DNA of 21,024 nucleotides, taken from a virus. The first letter of the stretch is position 1. Every line of letters begins with the position of its first letter. Shown here piece after piece: positions 1 to 10,900 of the stretch. The stretch lies in IMG/VR virus record IMGVR_UViG_3300010885_062190, positions 1 through 21,024 of that record; one strand, written 5' to 3'. The notes under the pieces are model-generated. The model was not told where the DNA came from. It saw only the letters and a list, made by a program, of their open reading frames with translations, and did no database searches. The position numbers and the translations under genes were made by a program.

Positions 1-2
1 TA

Positions 3-1007
3 AAGCCTGGAACCTTGGCCCGTTACGGTCTGGGCGTGCCAGGCGTCAATGCTGGCAACGTTGTTAGATTGTTATCAAGTTCAACAATATGGACCGGCAA
101 AAACTATGTACCTAACCTCAATGCACTGTTGACCAACCCAAATCTACAAAATTTGATTCAGCAGGATCTAATGTCAGCCGGCTTTACTGCATTACAAAAG
201 AAAGGCATTCTTGGCAAAGGCGAAACTGCTCAACAGTTGGGTGCTGTATTGCAAACTGCTGTGAGATTTGGTCCGCAAGCAGCAGTAAACTGGGTTGTTG
301 GCAAAGTTGCAGGAGCAGCATTTAATAAAATCAATGCTCTGGCCAAAAATGCACAGCAAGCAGTTGACAAGGCCACAGGCGGTCTGTTTAGCATTATAAA
401 CCTGCAGGTAGCAGCCAACGGCGTCATTAACACAGTTGCTCGAGCCACAGTCAATACTGCTGTCAAGGACGTAATTGGTAATCCCAAGGTGCCAACTCCA
501 GACTTTGGAAACCCCATAAACATTGACGTAAGAAAAGAACAACAAGATGCAAGAGTAGGAGCATATACACAAGCAATCAACGAAGGCAAAACAGAAGAAC
601 AAGCACAAAATATCAGCGCAACAGTGGGCAATAATGTTGGTGCAGCAGCCTTGGCACGTGCTGGTCAGTCTTCAGGACTCACTGCAGATGCTGCAGGTAC
701 CACAGGTAATGCACCTGTGCCTGCTGCTCGTGGCTTGGGAGAATTTAACCGAGAGTTTGGTACACAGACTGCACAGGCACCTGGACAATCAACATTCTTG
801 GGCAGAGAGTCTAATTTGCCGGTATCCAACACAGGATCAAATGCAGATGCAGCATTGGCACAACCCAGACCAATAGCAAATATAGATTACAACAGTTCGC
901 AATTTCAATCACAGGCTCAGCTTGATGCCGAAATTGCACGAGAAGCAAAACTTGTTGCCCAGAAAGAATCGTTCTTTGCTTCCAACCCTTCTGCCAGATC
1001 AGGATAA
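3..1007 (+). CDS. Virion structural protein, C-terminal part (5' end outside window)
   Basis: The frame is open from the first complete codon (position 3) and ends at TAA 1005-1007, so 334 residues are visible and the true start lies upstream. A TTG at 15 could be read as a start, but no ribosome binding site precedes it and the frame continues upstream. The visible start KPGT...YGLGVPG, followed by SSSTIWTGK, LLTNPNLQNLIQQDLM and an Ala-rich helical stretch, resembles what I remember of large T4-like marine phage virion proteins encoded next to gp25, near the baseplate hub genes. From about residue 170 it is low-complexity Gln/Ala/Asn-rich sequence (QDARVGAYTQAINEGKTEEQ), probably helical or disordered, with no catalytic motif. 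It lies 8 bp before the gp25-like gene and is probably cotranscribed with it. A hub or baseplate-associated role is inferred from position; the exact function is unknown. Confidence 0.6.
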   Translation, partial: KPGTLARYGLGVPGVNAGNVVRLLSSSTIWTGKNYVPNLNALLTNPNLQNLIQQDLMSAGFTALQKKGILGKGETAQQLGAVLQTAVRFGPQAAVNWVVGKVAGAAFNKINALAKNAQQAVDKATGGLFSIINLQVAANGVINTVARATVNTAVKDVIGNPKVPTPDFGNPINIDVRKEQQDARVGAYTQAINEGKTEEQAQNISATVGNNVGAAALARAGQSSGLTADAAGTTGNAPVPAARGLGEFNREFGTQTAQAPGQSTFLGRESNLPVSNTGSNADAALAQPRPIANIDYNSSQFQSQAQLDAEIAREAKLVAQKESFFASNPSARSG

Positions 1008-1015
1008 GTATTAGC

Positions 1016-1390
1016 ATGCCCACATTCATTGGATTTAACACTATTGATCAGTTCAAGAAGTTTACTTTAACAGACTTTGAACTGGTCAAACGAGACCTCT
1101 CAAATGCACTTAATATACAGCAAGGTGAGTTACCTGGCCGACCCGGCTACGGCACAATAATCTGGAGTTTCTTATTTGAAAACCAATCCCCTGACACACA
1201 AGAAAATATCAAGGCCGAGCTGCAACGTGTAGTTGGAGGTGATCCTCGTCTATTCATTACTAGCCTGGTCCTATATCCGCAAGATAACGGTCTACGAGTA
1301 GAATTAGATGTACAATTAGTGGGCAGTTACACTTCAGAGAGTCTGGCATTATTTTTTGATGTGGAATCTCGTCGAGCCAGTTTTATCTAA
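1016..1390 (+). CDS. 25: Baseplate wedge subunit, gp25-like (GPW/gp25 family)
   Basis: This 124-residue protein matches the small wedge protein of contractile-tail phages; T4 gp25 is about 132 aa. Family features visible are the N-terminal segment FTLTDFELVKRDLSNALNIQ, then GELPGRPGYGTIIWSFLFE, which corresponds to the family block in which a Gly-Glu turn and an Arg-Pro-x-(Phe/Tyr)-Gly stretch precede a Trp and an acidic residue. After that come a helix (NIKAELQRVV) and a beta strand pair ending in the LDVQLVGS region. In the T4 family gp25 sits at the wedge-sheath interface and helps to nucleate the sheath; that role is family knowledge. The ATG at 1016 follows the preceding stop by 8 bp, and AGGA at 1001-1004, overlapping the end of the upstream gene, is a plausible but distant ribosome binding site. 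The next gene encodes the partner wedge protein gp6, which strengthens the call. Confidence 0.9.
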   Translation: MPTFIGFNTIDQFKKFTLTDFELVKRDLSNALNIQQGELPGRPGYGTIIWSFLFENQSPDTQENIKAELQRVVGGDPRLFITSLVLYPQDNGLRVELDVQLVGSYTSESLALFFDVESRRASFI

Positions 1391-1410
1391 AACTACGCCG
1401 TTTTTAACTG

Positions 1411-1419
1411 TAATAAATA
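1411..1419 (+). promoter_or_regulatory. T4-type late promoter upstream of gp6-like gene
   Basis: TAATAAATA, followed by CT, lies in the 48-bp gap between the gp25-like and gp6-like genes. It matches the T4 late promoter box TATAAATA, recognised by the phage sigma factor gp55, except for its first positions. Transcription would start a few bases downstream, leaving a leader of about 10-15 nt before ATG 1439. The same box with a similar leader precedes the tail fibre gene at 19662-19669. No -35 element is expected for this promoter class. Confidence 0.6.
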
Positions 1420-1438
1420 CTCTTATAGACGAGATGAT

Positions 1439-4400
1439 ATGGCACAAACTGCACGACAAACAGCAATATTTGGAGTAGAAGATTGGAAACGCCTGTATCA
1501 AACATACAGAGAAGCCGACTTCCAAAGCTACGACTTTGAAACCTTACGTAAAAGTTTTGTAGATTATCTGCGTTTGTACTATCCAGAAACGTTCAACGAT
1601 TACATTGAATCGTCGGAATTTATTGCTATTCTGGACGTTATGGCCTTTATGGGTCAGTCACTGGCCTTCCGTAACGACTTAAACGCCCGAGAAAACTTCT
1701 TAGATACAGCCGAGCGTCGTGATTCTGTGGTACGCCTGGCCAATCTTGTCAGCTACACACCCAAGCGTAACCAAGCTGCACAAGGCTATATCAAAGTAAA
1801 TTCTGTTCAGACCACAGAAAGTATCACAGACTTCAACGGCGTTAACTTATCAAATGTCACCATCAACTGGAATGATCCCACTAATCCAAACTGGTTAGAA
1901 CAGTTTACCTACATTGTGAATGCCAGCTTGATCGATAGTCAAAAATTTGGCCGTCCGGGCAATAATGCTGTGTTACAAGGCATTCGAACCGACGAGTACA
2001 CCATCAATTTAGTACCAGGTTTCTTGCCTATTATTCCTTACTCATCTGTTGTTGATGGTATTAACATGCCGTTTGAAATTGTCAGCGGCACCAGTAGCGG
2101 TCGAGACTACATTTACGAACTGGCACCACAGCCCAGTGGTGCATTTAACGTGCTGTACCGCAACGACCAACTGGGTTTTGGATCAGGCAACACTGGCTTT
2201 TTCTTTTTGTTCAAGCAAGGCACTTTACAAAATCAAGATTTTAATTTAGCAGAAGCTATTCCCAATCGAGCAGTCAATATCAATATCGACGGCATCAACA
2301 ATCAAGATTATTGGTTGTACGAGCTTACCAACGTGGGAACTATTGCCAGCCAATGGAAATATGCAGAAAGCATCTATGCCGCAGCAGTTGAACAATTGGC
2401 ACCAAATCAACGTAAAATTTATTCTATAGCCAGTCGTGCCAATGATCAGATTACCTTGACATTTGGTGATGGTGTATTTGCAGAAACACCAGTTGGATTC
2501 TTCCGAACCTATGTACGTGCAAGTAACGGATTACGTTATATCATTAATCCAGAAGAAATGCAGTCTGTACAAATTCCCATCAGTTACATCAGCAGATTTG
2601 GTCGTTTAGAAACTATTACATTCACATGCGGGATTGCCAACCCTGTTAGTAATGCACAACCACGCGAAACAATTGAAGAAATTAAACAACGTGCTCCTGC
2701 ACGTTACTATACACAGAATCGTATGGTCAACGGCGAAGACTATAATCTTTTTCCGTTTACAAGATTTAATAGTATTATTAAAAGCAAATCAATTGTGCGT
2801 TCAAGTGTGGGTACCACACGGTATATTGATTTAAATGATCCCACTGGAAAATATAGTTCTACAAATATTTTTGCATCTGATGGCATGTTTTATGAAGAAA
2901 ATGTGTTGCCAACATTTAACTTTGATTGGGTAAGCACCAACGATATTGTAGATGTAATTGCTAACTCAGTTGAACCTACGCTGAGTTCTCGTGCAATGAC
3001 ACAGTTTTATTATGCTAATTTTCCGCGTCCTAATTTGTTAGTTATAAATTTAGCATGGAATCAAAGTACCACTGTGGTCAATGAAACATCTGGATACTTC
3101 TACAATATATTCAATAATGCACCTCAGTCAATAGGAAGCTATGCCAGCAACAATGCCAAGTATATTACACAAGGGTCGTTGATAAAATTTATTCCACCGA
3201 CTGGCTATTTCTTTAATGCAAACAATCAGCTTGTGGCCGGAGTACCAGTTCGTGCAGATGAAAAATTGGAAATTTGGGCAACTATAAGTGGTGTCATCTT
3301 GGACGGTACCAATTCTGGGTTAGGTAATTTATCCAACGGTATAGGTCCTGTTGTGGTCAACAACTTTGTACCAACAGGTGCTATTGCTCAAGAAGTAATA
3401 CCTAAATTTAATAATACTCTAACTACTGTACTGGAACAATCAATATTGCAACAAGTTGAATTGGTTAGAAATTTTGGGCTGGGTTATAATAATCTTACCA
3501 GCACCTGGTATCTCATCACCAGTACTAACCTGGCACAAGATGCACCATTCAGCCTACAGTATGCACAAAATGCACAAGGATTAGGTCTTGACGCTTCATG
3601 GTTGATACAGTTTCAAGCTATTCAAACCACAGGATCTTATACTGTGACTTCGCGTGGCCTAGATTATATTTTTGCCAGTGTAATAGAAACACGATTCTTC
3701 TTTGATGGCAGCGGAAAAGTTTATGACAGCAGAACTGGTTCAGTTATCAATGATTTTATTAAAATACTAAAAACTAATTCTAGACCAGATTCAAATTATC
3801 CGCTGTCTGCAGATGTAACCACAGATATTATTGCACAACCTGTGCAAAGTGACGGATTTGTAAATGACTATCAAGTAGTTGTTAGTTATCGTGACAGTGA
3901 CTCAGACGGTGTGGCAGACAATCCTGATTTCTTTGACGAAGTTGTAGCACCTTTAGTTAATCCCACTACAAAGTATGTATTTTTACAGCTGACAGTGGAT
4001 TTTAACAATACCGAAAATTATCTTCCAGTAGCAGCCGGAGTGGTTAATTCTTCTTATGCTACTAGTGACGCAATTGAATTAGTCAAAAGCGAATATGTTG
4101 ACGGACAAATTTTTTATGCATATCAGGAAGATGCATTTTATGAATTGGACGTAAATGTAACCAACGGAATAATACAAAGAACTCTGATTTCACGTACAGA
4201 CTTTGTCAGCAGAGTAGGACGTCAGAGTTTGTATTTCCAATACAGACACAATAGCCCATTGACTAATCTGATAGATCCCGGAGTGGTTAATATCATTGAT
4301 TCATATGTGGTCACACAAGAATACTATACTGCATATCAGAATTATGTAAAAGATACTACAGGAACTGTGCCCGAACCAGACCAGCCAACTGTTGATGAAC

Positions 4401-4906
4401 TCAATACTGCATATGCAGCATTAAACGATTACAAAATGATATCTGACAATTTAGTACTCAATAGCGTGGTATTTAAACCGTTATTTGGTGCAAAAGCAGC
4501 ACCAGAGTTACGTGCCACAATCAAAGTGGTACAAGCACAAAATACTACAGCCAGTGTCAGCGAAATAAAGAGCCTGGTAATTCAATATGTCAATACGTAT
4601 TTTACAATTGACAAATGGGATTTTGGTGATAGCTTTTTCTTCTCCGAGTTGTCGGCTTATCTACATCAGAATTTAGGATCAATTGTGAGTTCTGTTGTAT
4701 TAGTACCGCTGAATCCGCTTAAATCATTTGGTGATTTATATGAGATCAGATCTGCTGCCAACGAAATTTTTGTGAGTGCAGCTACGGTGGCCGATGTAGA
4801 AGTAATTACAGCACTAACACAAAGCAATATTCGCAGTGCAACATCTGTGTCAGGTCTGTATCCTAATAGTATCAGTCAAGGTACTTCATTTGGGAGTAGT
4901 TACTAA
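1439..4906 (+). CDS. 6: Baseplate wedge subunit, gp6-like, enlarged (1155 aa)
   Basis: This is the gp6-type wedge protein, which in T4 forms the continuous inner ring that links wedges around the hub. The N-terminal block, residues about 30-112 (YYPETFNDYIESSEF, LDVMAFMGQSLAFRNDLNA, then LANLVSYTPKR), is the segment typical of T4-like gp6. A baseplate-J-like strand FGDG is at 342-345, and a conserved GEDYNLFP segment lies near 430. The C-terminal region, about 1060-1130 (DSFFFSELSAYLHQNLGSI and SFGDLYEIRSAANEIFV), also fits. T4 gp6 is 660 aa, so this protein is nearly twice that length; the extra material lies mainly between about 550 and 1040. An Asp-rich loop at 819-833 (DSDSDGVADNPDFFD) resembles a calcium-binding thrombospondin type 3 or EF-hand-like loop. 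ATG 1439 has only a weak GAG at 1431-1433. The stop TAA shares one base with the next ATG (TAATG), indicating translational coupling. Confidence 0.88.
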   Translation: MAQTARQTAIFGVEDWKRLYQTYREADFQSYDFETLRKSFVDYLRLYYPETFNDYIESSEFIAILDVMAFMGQSLAFRNDLNARENFLDTAERRDSVVRLANLVSYTPKRNQAAQGYIKVNSVQTTESITDFNGVNLSNVTINWNDPTNPNWLEQFTYIVNASLIDSQKFGRPGNNAVLQGIRTDEYTINLVPGFLPIIPYSSVVDGINMPFEIVSGTSSGRDYIYELAPQPSGAFNVLYRNDQLGFGSGNTGFFFLFKQGTLQNQDFNLAEAIPNRAVNINIDGINNQDYWLYELTNVGTIASQWKYAESIYAAAVEQLAPNQRKIYSIASRANDQITLTFGDGVFAETPVGFFRTYVRASNGLRYIINPEEMQSVQIPISYISRFGRLETITFTCGIANPVSNAQPRETIEEIKQRAPARYYTQNRMVNGEDYNLFPFTRFNSIIKSKSIVRSSVGTTRYIDLNDPTGKYSSTNIFASDGMFYEENVLPTFNFDWVSTNDIVDVIANSVEPTLSSRAMTQFYYANFPRPNLLVINLAWNQSTTVVNETSGYFYNIFNNAPQSIGSYASNNAKYITQGSLIKFIPPTGYFFNANNQLVAGVPVRADEKLEIWATISGVILDGTNSGLGNLSNGIGPVVVNNFVPTGAIAQEVIPKFNNTLTTVLEQSILQQVELVRNFGLGYNNLTSTWYLITSTNLAQDAPFSLQYAQNAQGLGLDASWLIQFQAIQTTGSYTVTSRGLDYIFASVIETRFFFDGSGKVYDSRTGSVINDFIKILKTNSRPDSNYPLSADVTTDIIAQPVQSDGFVNDYQVVVSYRDSDSDGVADNPDFFDEVVAPLVNPTTKYVFLQLTVDFNNTENYLPVAAGVVNSSYATSDAIELVKSEYVDGQIFYAYQEDAFYELDVNVTNGIIQRTLISRTDFVSRVGRQSLYFQYRHNSPLTNLIDPGVVNIIDSYVVTQEYYTAYQNYVKDTTGTVPEPDQPTVDELNTAYAALNDYKMISDNLVLNSVVFKPLFGAKAAPELRATIKVVQAQNTTASVSEIKSLVIQYVNTYFTIDKWDFGDSFFFSELSAYLHQNLGSIVSSVVLVPLNPLKSFGDLYEIRSAANEIFVSAATVADVEVITALTQSNIRSATSVSGLYPNSISQGTSFGSSY

Positions 4907-7900
4907 TGGCTACACGTCGCACCGTAGATCTATTACCTGAAATTTTCCGCACCGATACTAATAAGAAATTTTTAGGTGCAACATTAGATCAGCTAACACA
5001 AGAGCCTAATTTTAAACGCACACAAGGATATATAGGAAGCAAAGTTGGGCCCGGTGTCAATCCTGCAGATTACTACATAGTTGAGTCATCAGCTGTACGT
5101 AACGATTATCAGTTAGACCCTGGTGTGGTTTTTTTAAAACCAGACACTAACACAGCAGTAGATGCTATAACATATCCTGGCATCATTGATGCACTTGCTC
5201 TTAAAGGTGCCAATACTCAGAAACAAGATCGCTTATTTGAAAGCGAATATTACTCGTGGGATCCTTTTTCGGATCTTGACAAGTTTACCAACTATAGTCA
5301 ATACTATTGGTTGGCAGCCGGCCCAACATCAGTGGATGTATCTGGTACAGACGTTCCTTCTACCGACTCATGGAATATTAATCGTGTCACTAACGCATAC
5401 GAATTCAGTGACGTGGCAGGAAACAATCCTGTTATTACATTGATGCGTGGCGGCAATTATGAATTTGTAGTAAATCAGACTGGTTACAATTTCTGGATAC
5501 AAGCAGCTCCTGGGGTTGAAGGTCGCATGCCTGCTACTCCTAATATCAGCAGCAGAGATGTGCTGGGCGTTGTCAACAACGGCGAAGATCAAGGCACAGT
5601 AACTTTCAATGTGCCATTGAATACGGCACAAGATTTTTACTATACCTTAACTACTTTGCCAATGCCGCTGGGCTATCAAAACGGCACAGTTGATCTAATT
5701 ACTGGGTTAAAATTTAATCAACTTAATAACGTATACGAAAGTGAATTTTTATCTCAGTGCCCTGGTGGTATTGACGGTATTACAAACTTACGAAATCGCA
5801 CTATAGTATTCACTAACACTATCACTGATGCTCAAGACGGTGGCTGGCAAGTGTCAACTCAGTTTGATCCGTTACTGCAATTGCCCGACAACAATGGACT
5901 GAGTGGAAGTTTTGATACTACCACTTTTGATCAGACAACTGACATTGATAGTCAGGCACAGCGATATAGTGTATGGCAAATCCAATATATCAATGACGAA
6001 GCCGGCAATCCGTTCATGCGATTAAACAGTATCGCTCCAGTACCAAATCTCAATAAATTTACTATCAAGTTTGGTGCTCAAAATGCCAGTACCCAATGGT
6101 ATAAAGATGCGTCTGGATATTTCGAACAGATTCCGTTGTTAACTGCGGTGTTAGATACACTTTGGTATCAAGATAGTGTAAACCCTTTGATATTTGGACA
6201 GATTAAATTAGTTAATCCAGGCGAAGAATTAATTATTGATGCCAACGAAATTATTGGTGCAAAAAATTACACCAGCCCAAATGGGGTAGTTCTAACCAAT
6301 GGATTAAAAATACAATTTCGCGGTGCTGTTGAACCACCGCAGTTTCAGAATTTAGAATACTATGTTGAAGGTGTAGGAACAGGTCCAGGTATTGCTGCCA
6401 GAGTAGGATTTATCGACGGCGAAGCATATTTTGGTACGTTCCATACTGTGAATGGTCAAAAGATAACAGGACTGGCCAATACAACAACATTCCAACAGTA
6501 CATCTACGACACCATAGAAGAAAGTCTGTTAAACACTGGAACAGGTGGCCCGGCAGGAGCACCTCTGCCCAATACACCAGTATTAGGTGCCACTGCAGGC
6601 AATGGTATTAAACTTGTTCCAGTGTCTGAATTTGTTACGCCAGAAACATATACTCAAAGCAGCAGTATTCCTTTTGACAGCACCAGCTACGATTCTTCTC
6701 CGTATGATGCCAGTTTGAATGCACCAGAAATTCCAGACTATATTACTATTAATCGTGCCAGTCACGATCGCAATGCATGGACACGTAGCAATCGCTGGTT
6801 CCATATTGATGTAATCCGTGCCACTTCTGCATATAACAATCAGATCTTGGTACTTGATAATGAACTACGTGCCAAACGACCCATCATTGAATTTAGAGCC
6901 AATCTTGATTTGTACAATTTTGGTACACAAGGAAAAGATCCAGTAAACATCATTGACTTCGGTGCCACAGATGCCCTTAGCAACATAAATGGTCAATTGG
7001 GCTATAGTATCGACGGTTATACATTTATCAACGGCAGCAGAGTAATATTTGCCGCTGATTTAGATCCACAGGTACGCAATCAAATTTATGAAGTGCAATT
7101 TATTGATCCTGACAATTCAGGTACCTTCATAATAGATCTAATACCAGCTGCTGACAGTCTGGTATTGTCTAAGCAGACAGTAGTATGTCTAAGTGGCATA
7201 GTACAACAAGGAAAAAGCTATTGGTTTGACGGAGTGTCATGGGCGTTAGCACAACAAAAAACTCAAGTAAATCAGCCTCCGCTGTTTGATATTTTTGACA
7301 GCGCAGGTATCAGCTTTTCTAATAGATTAACATACCCCAGCACAACTTTTGTCGGAAGTAAACTATTTGGATATGCACTTGGATCAACACAGATTACTGA
7401 TTCTGTGTTGGGATTTCCGCTGAAGTTTCTTAATATTAATAACGTAGGCGACATAGTTTTTGAAAACTATTTGTACACTGACTCCTTTATATATGTCCGC
7501 GACAGCGTCAGTTATCAAGAGCAAGTAAGCATTGGATTTGCTCGCCAGTACACGGATCGGATTTCTTTTAGCAATCTCATTGGATGGCAACCAGCAGCAG
7601 AAGAAAATCGCAGCCGCCAAGTATTCAAATTCACCTACAATGGTTTGCCACTGGTAATTGATATTCCTGTTGACACCAATACTGCATTTGCTCCGCTACA
7701 ACTTTTTCAGGAAGGTGTATTCATTGACCCCACTGGATATGTGTACGAAATAGTCAATAGTACCACTGTGATTACTCTGCTTGAATCCGTTGTGAATCCA
7801 ATTCTGATTGGCACAATAATTGAAGTACAAATAATCAGTAATTTTGCCAGTACCACTGGATTTTACGAAATACCCTTGAACTTGGAAAACAACCCACTAA

Positions 7901-10900
7901 ACGAAAATAGTGGAACATTTACCTTGGGTACCATCCGGACTCATTACGAAACCATTGGACAAAATCTTAGAACAATTCAAGGACCCATCGTGGGCGCCAA
8001 CAACACTCGCGACCTTGGAGATATTTTACGATATGGTGAACTAATAGTTCAAAACTCTGCACCTCTTGCGCTAACAGGTGTGTTTCTTAGAGAAAAACAA
8101 TTTGAACTATTCAATGCCATTGAATTCAACAGCAGAGAATATGCCAAGTACAAAGCTTTTATGTTGGATCTTGTAACCGATGGCGACTTTGAAAATCTGT
8201 CAGCCAATCAAGTATTGGATACAGTACTTCAAGAAATTAGTCTTGGCCGTAGCAACATAAGTCCATTCTACTGGTCTGACATGATTCCGTCGGGCGAAAC
8301 CTATACAGAAAACACCTACACCTATACTGTTATCAGTACTCCCACATTCGACACGTTGCAAACTTACGACTTTACTGCATCAAATTATTTGGGATTATTG
8401 GTATACTTAAACGATGTTTTGTTAACCATCAACTACGATTATACTGTTGCTGTTGACGAGCCTAATTTAACTATTACAGTACCGTTAGCAGTTGGCGATA
8501 CCATAACTATACGTGAATACCCAAGAACATACGGAAGTTATGTTCCAAACACTCCAACCAAGATGGGATTGTACCCGGCATACTTGCCGGCTATATATGT
8601 GGACAACAGCTATATTACTCCCAAGTTGGTAGTAAGAGGACACGACGGTTCAATTACTCTGGCATTTAACGACATTAGAGATCAGGTGTTGTTAGAATTT
8701 GAAAAACGAATCTTTAACAATCTGAAAATAGTTTCACCAATTCCGTTAGTTGTAACAGATGTTGTGCCAGGCCAATTCAGAACTACTGATTATGACCTTG
8801 GCCAAATAAACAATATACTAAGTCAAGACTTTTTAAGCTGGGTAGGCTGGAATAAACTTGATTATACAGAACAGTATTATAGAACTACTGACCCGTTTAC
8901 CTACAACTACAGTCAAAGCAGTGATCGGCTGACAGGTGAACCTGTACCTGCCGGTGCATGGAGAGGACTCTATAACTATTTCTACGACACTTATACCCCT
9001 GACACAACACCTTGGGAGATGTTAGGTTTAATGCAGAAACCCACCTGGTGGGAAGTAGAATATGGTCCTGCACCATACACCAGCGGCAACACAGTTTTGT
9101 GGGATGACTTGGCAGCAGGTCTTATTAAAGATCCTCTTGATACCAGAATTGATCCACGGTATATACGCCCTGAATTATCATCAGTAATACCGGTTGGATC
9201 AGAAGGCGAGCTGTTAGATCCTTTGGTTGCTGTGATTGGTAATTACGATGCAACCAGTTTCCGTCGTAGCTGGACTTTTGGCGACGATGGTCCTGTAGAA
9301 AATACCTGGCGTACAAGCAGTGCTTGGCCATTTGCAGCAATGCGATTACTGGCGTTAACTAAGCCAGCCAAGTTCTTTAGCTTATTCTCTGATAGAGATC
9401 GCTATGTGTACAATCAGCCGCTGGAACAATTCCTATGGGACGAACGTTATCGTCTAAATGCCAACGAGCTAACACCATTATACGGAAACGGTGCAAGCAA
9501 AGCCAGTTACCTGGATTGGATTATTGATTACAATTGTCAGTTGGGTATAAACAGCACTGACAATCTCACTGTGACATTAAACAATATTGATGTCAGACTC
9601 TGCTGGAGAGTAGCAGGTTTTACTGATAAGAATTATCTCAAAATCTACACAGAAAGATCTACGCCTGGCAGCACTAATGCTGGATTGATACTGCCAGATG
9701 AAAGTTATTCGTTATTGCTTTACAAAGATCAGCCATTTGAACAAGTGACCTACAGTTCTGTTATTGTGCAAAAAGTTGATACTGGTTGGGCAGTACTGGG
9801 TTACAGTACGCAGAGACCATTTTTTGAAATATTGGTGTCACGTACTGCCGGAAGAAATACAATTATTTCTGCTGCAGAGACGCAGGTCAGAGTTGCAACA
9901 CAACATACCAATAATGTAGTTCAGGTTCCTTACGGATACGTGTTTACAAATTTGGCCAGTGTGTGTGACTTTTTGGTCAGCTACGGTGCGCTACTTCAAA
10001 AGCAAGGTTTCCTTTTTGAATCAAGAGAGAATGGTTATATCTTAGATTGGTTCCAGATGTGTCAAGAATTTATATACTGGAGTCAGCAGGGTTGGGCAGT
10101 TGGATCTATCATAAACTTAAACCCGGCTGCTACCCGCATATCAATTTCTCGTCCGCAAGCAATTGTAGATAGCATTTTGACATATTCGCCGGATGACATT
10201 ATTCTAAATCAGAATCGCCAGGCACTGCCGATAGGTGATTTAGTAATTGATCGTATTGACAACTTATTCCGCGTGTCAACACTCACAAACAATACCATAA
10301 ACTTCTTAAACCTAAGGTTTACCGCATACGAACACATTGTTATCTTGGACAATCGCAGCATTTTTGCGGATCTTATCTATGACAAGATAACTGGCGCACG
10401 ACAGAGTCGAGTTTTAGTGTCCGGTTGGGTTACCAACGATTGGACTGGATTAGTTAACGCACCTGGATTTGTACTAAATCAGGACAACATAATTGAGTGG
10501 TCGCCAAATCGTAAATATGCCAAGGGCGAAATTGTTTTATTCAAGAACGAGTATTGGTCGTCGAGCACAATTATTCAGCCAAGTCAAGAGTTTAACTATA
10601 ATCTCTGGATCAAGAGTGATTACAATCAAATACAAAAAGGACTATTGTCCAATGCTGCCAACTCAAGCGACCAACTGGCAGCAGCATACAGCGTGTACAA
10701 TGCCAATCTTGAACAAGAAGTTAACTTATTCAGCTACGGTCTAATTGGATTCCGTCCAAGACAATACATGCAGGCATTGAATTTGGATGATGTAAGTCAA
10801 GTCAACTTATATCAACAGTTCTTAGGCACAAAAGGTACTTTACAATCTGCCGAATTGTTCAGTCTGGCTAATCTTGGTAAGGAAACAGCCACATATGATA

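Noticed and set aside
15-17. TTG as start codon of the first gene
   Set aside because: The frame is open upstream to the window edge, the residues before it (KPGT) fit the family as I remember it, and no ribosome binding site precedes the TTG.
192-631. Two overlapping - strand frames (138 and 133 codons) opposite the first gene
   Set aside because: They overlap each other in different frames, are Cys/Ser/Leu-rich in the manner of antisense reading, and conflict with a conserved virion gene on the + strand.
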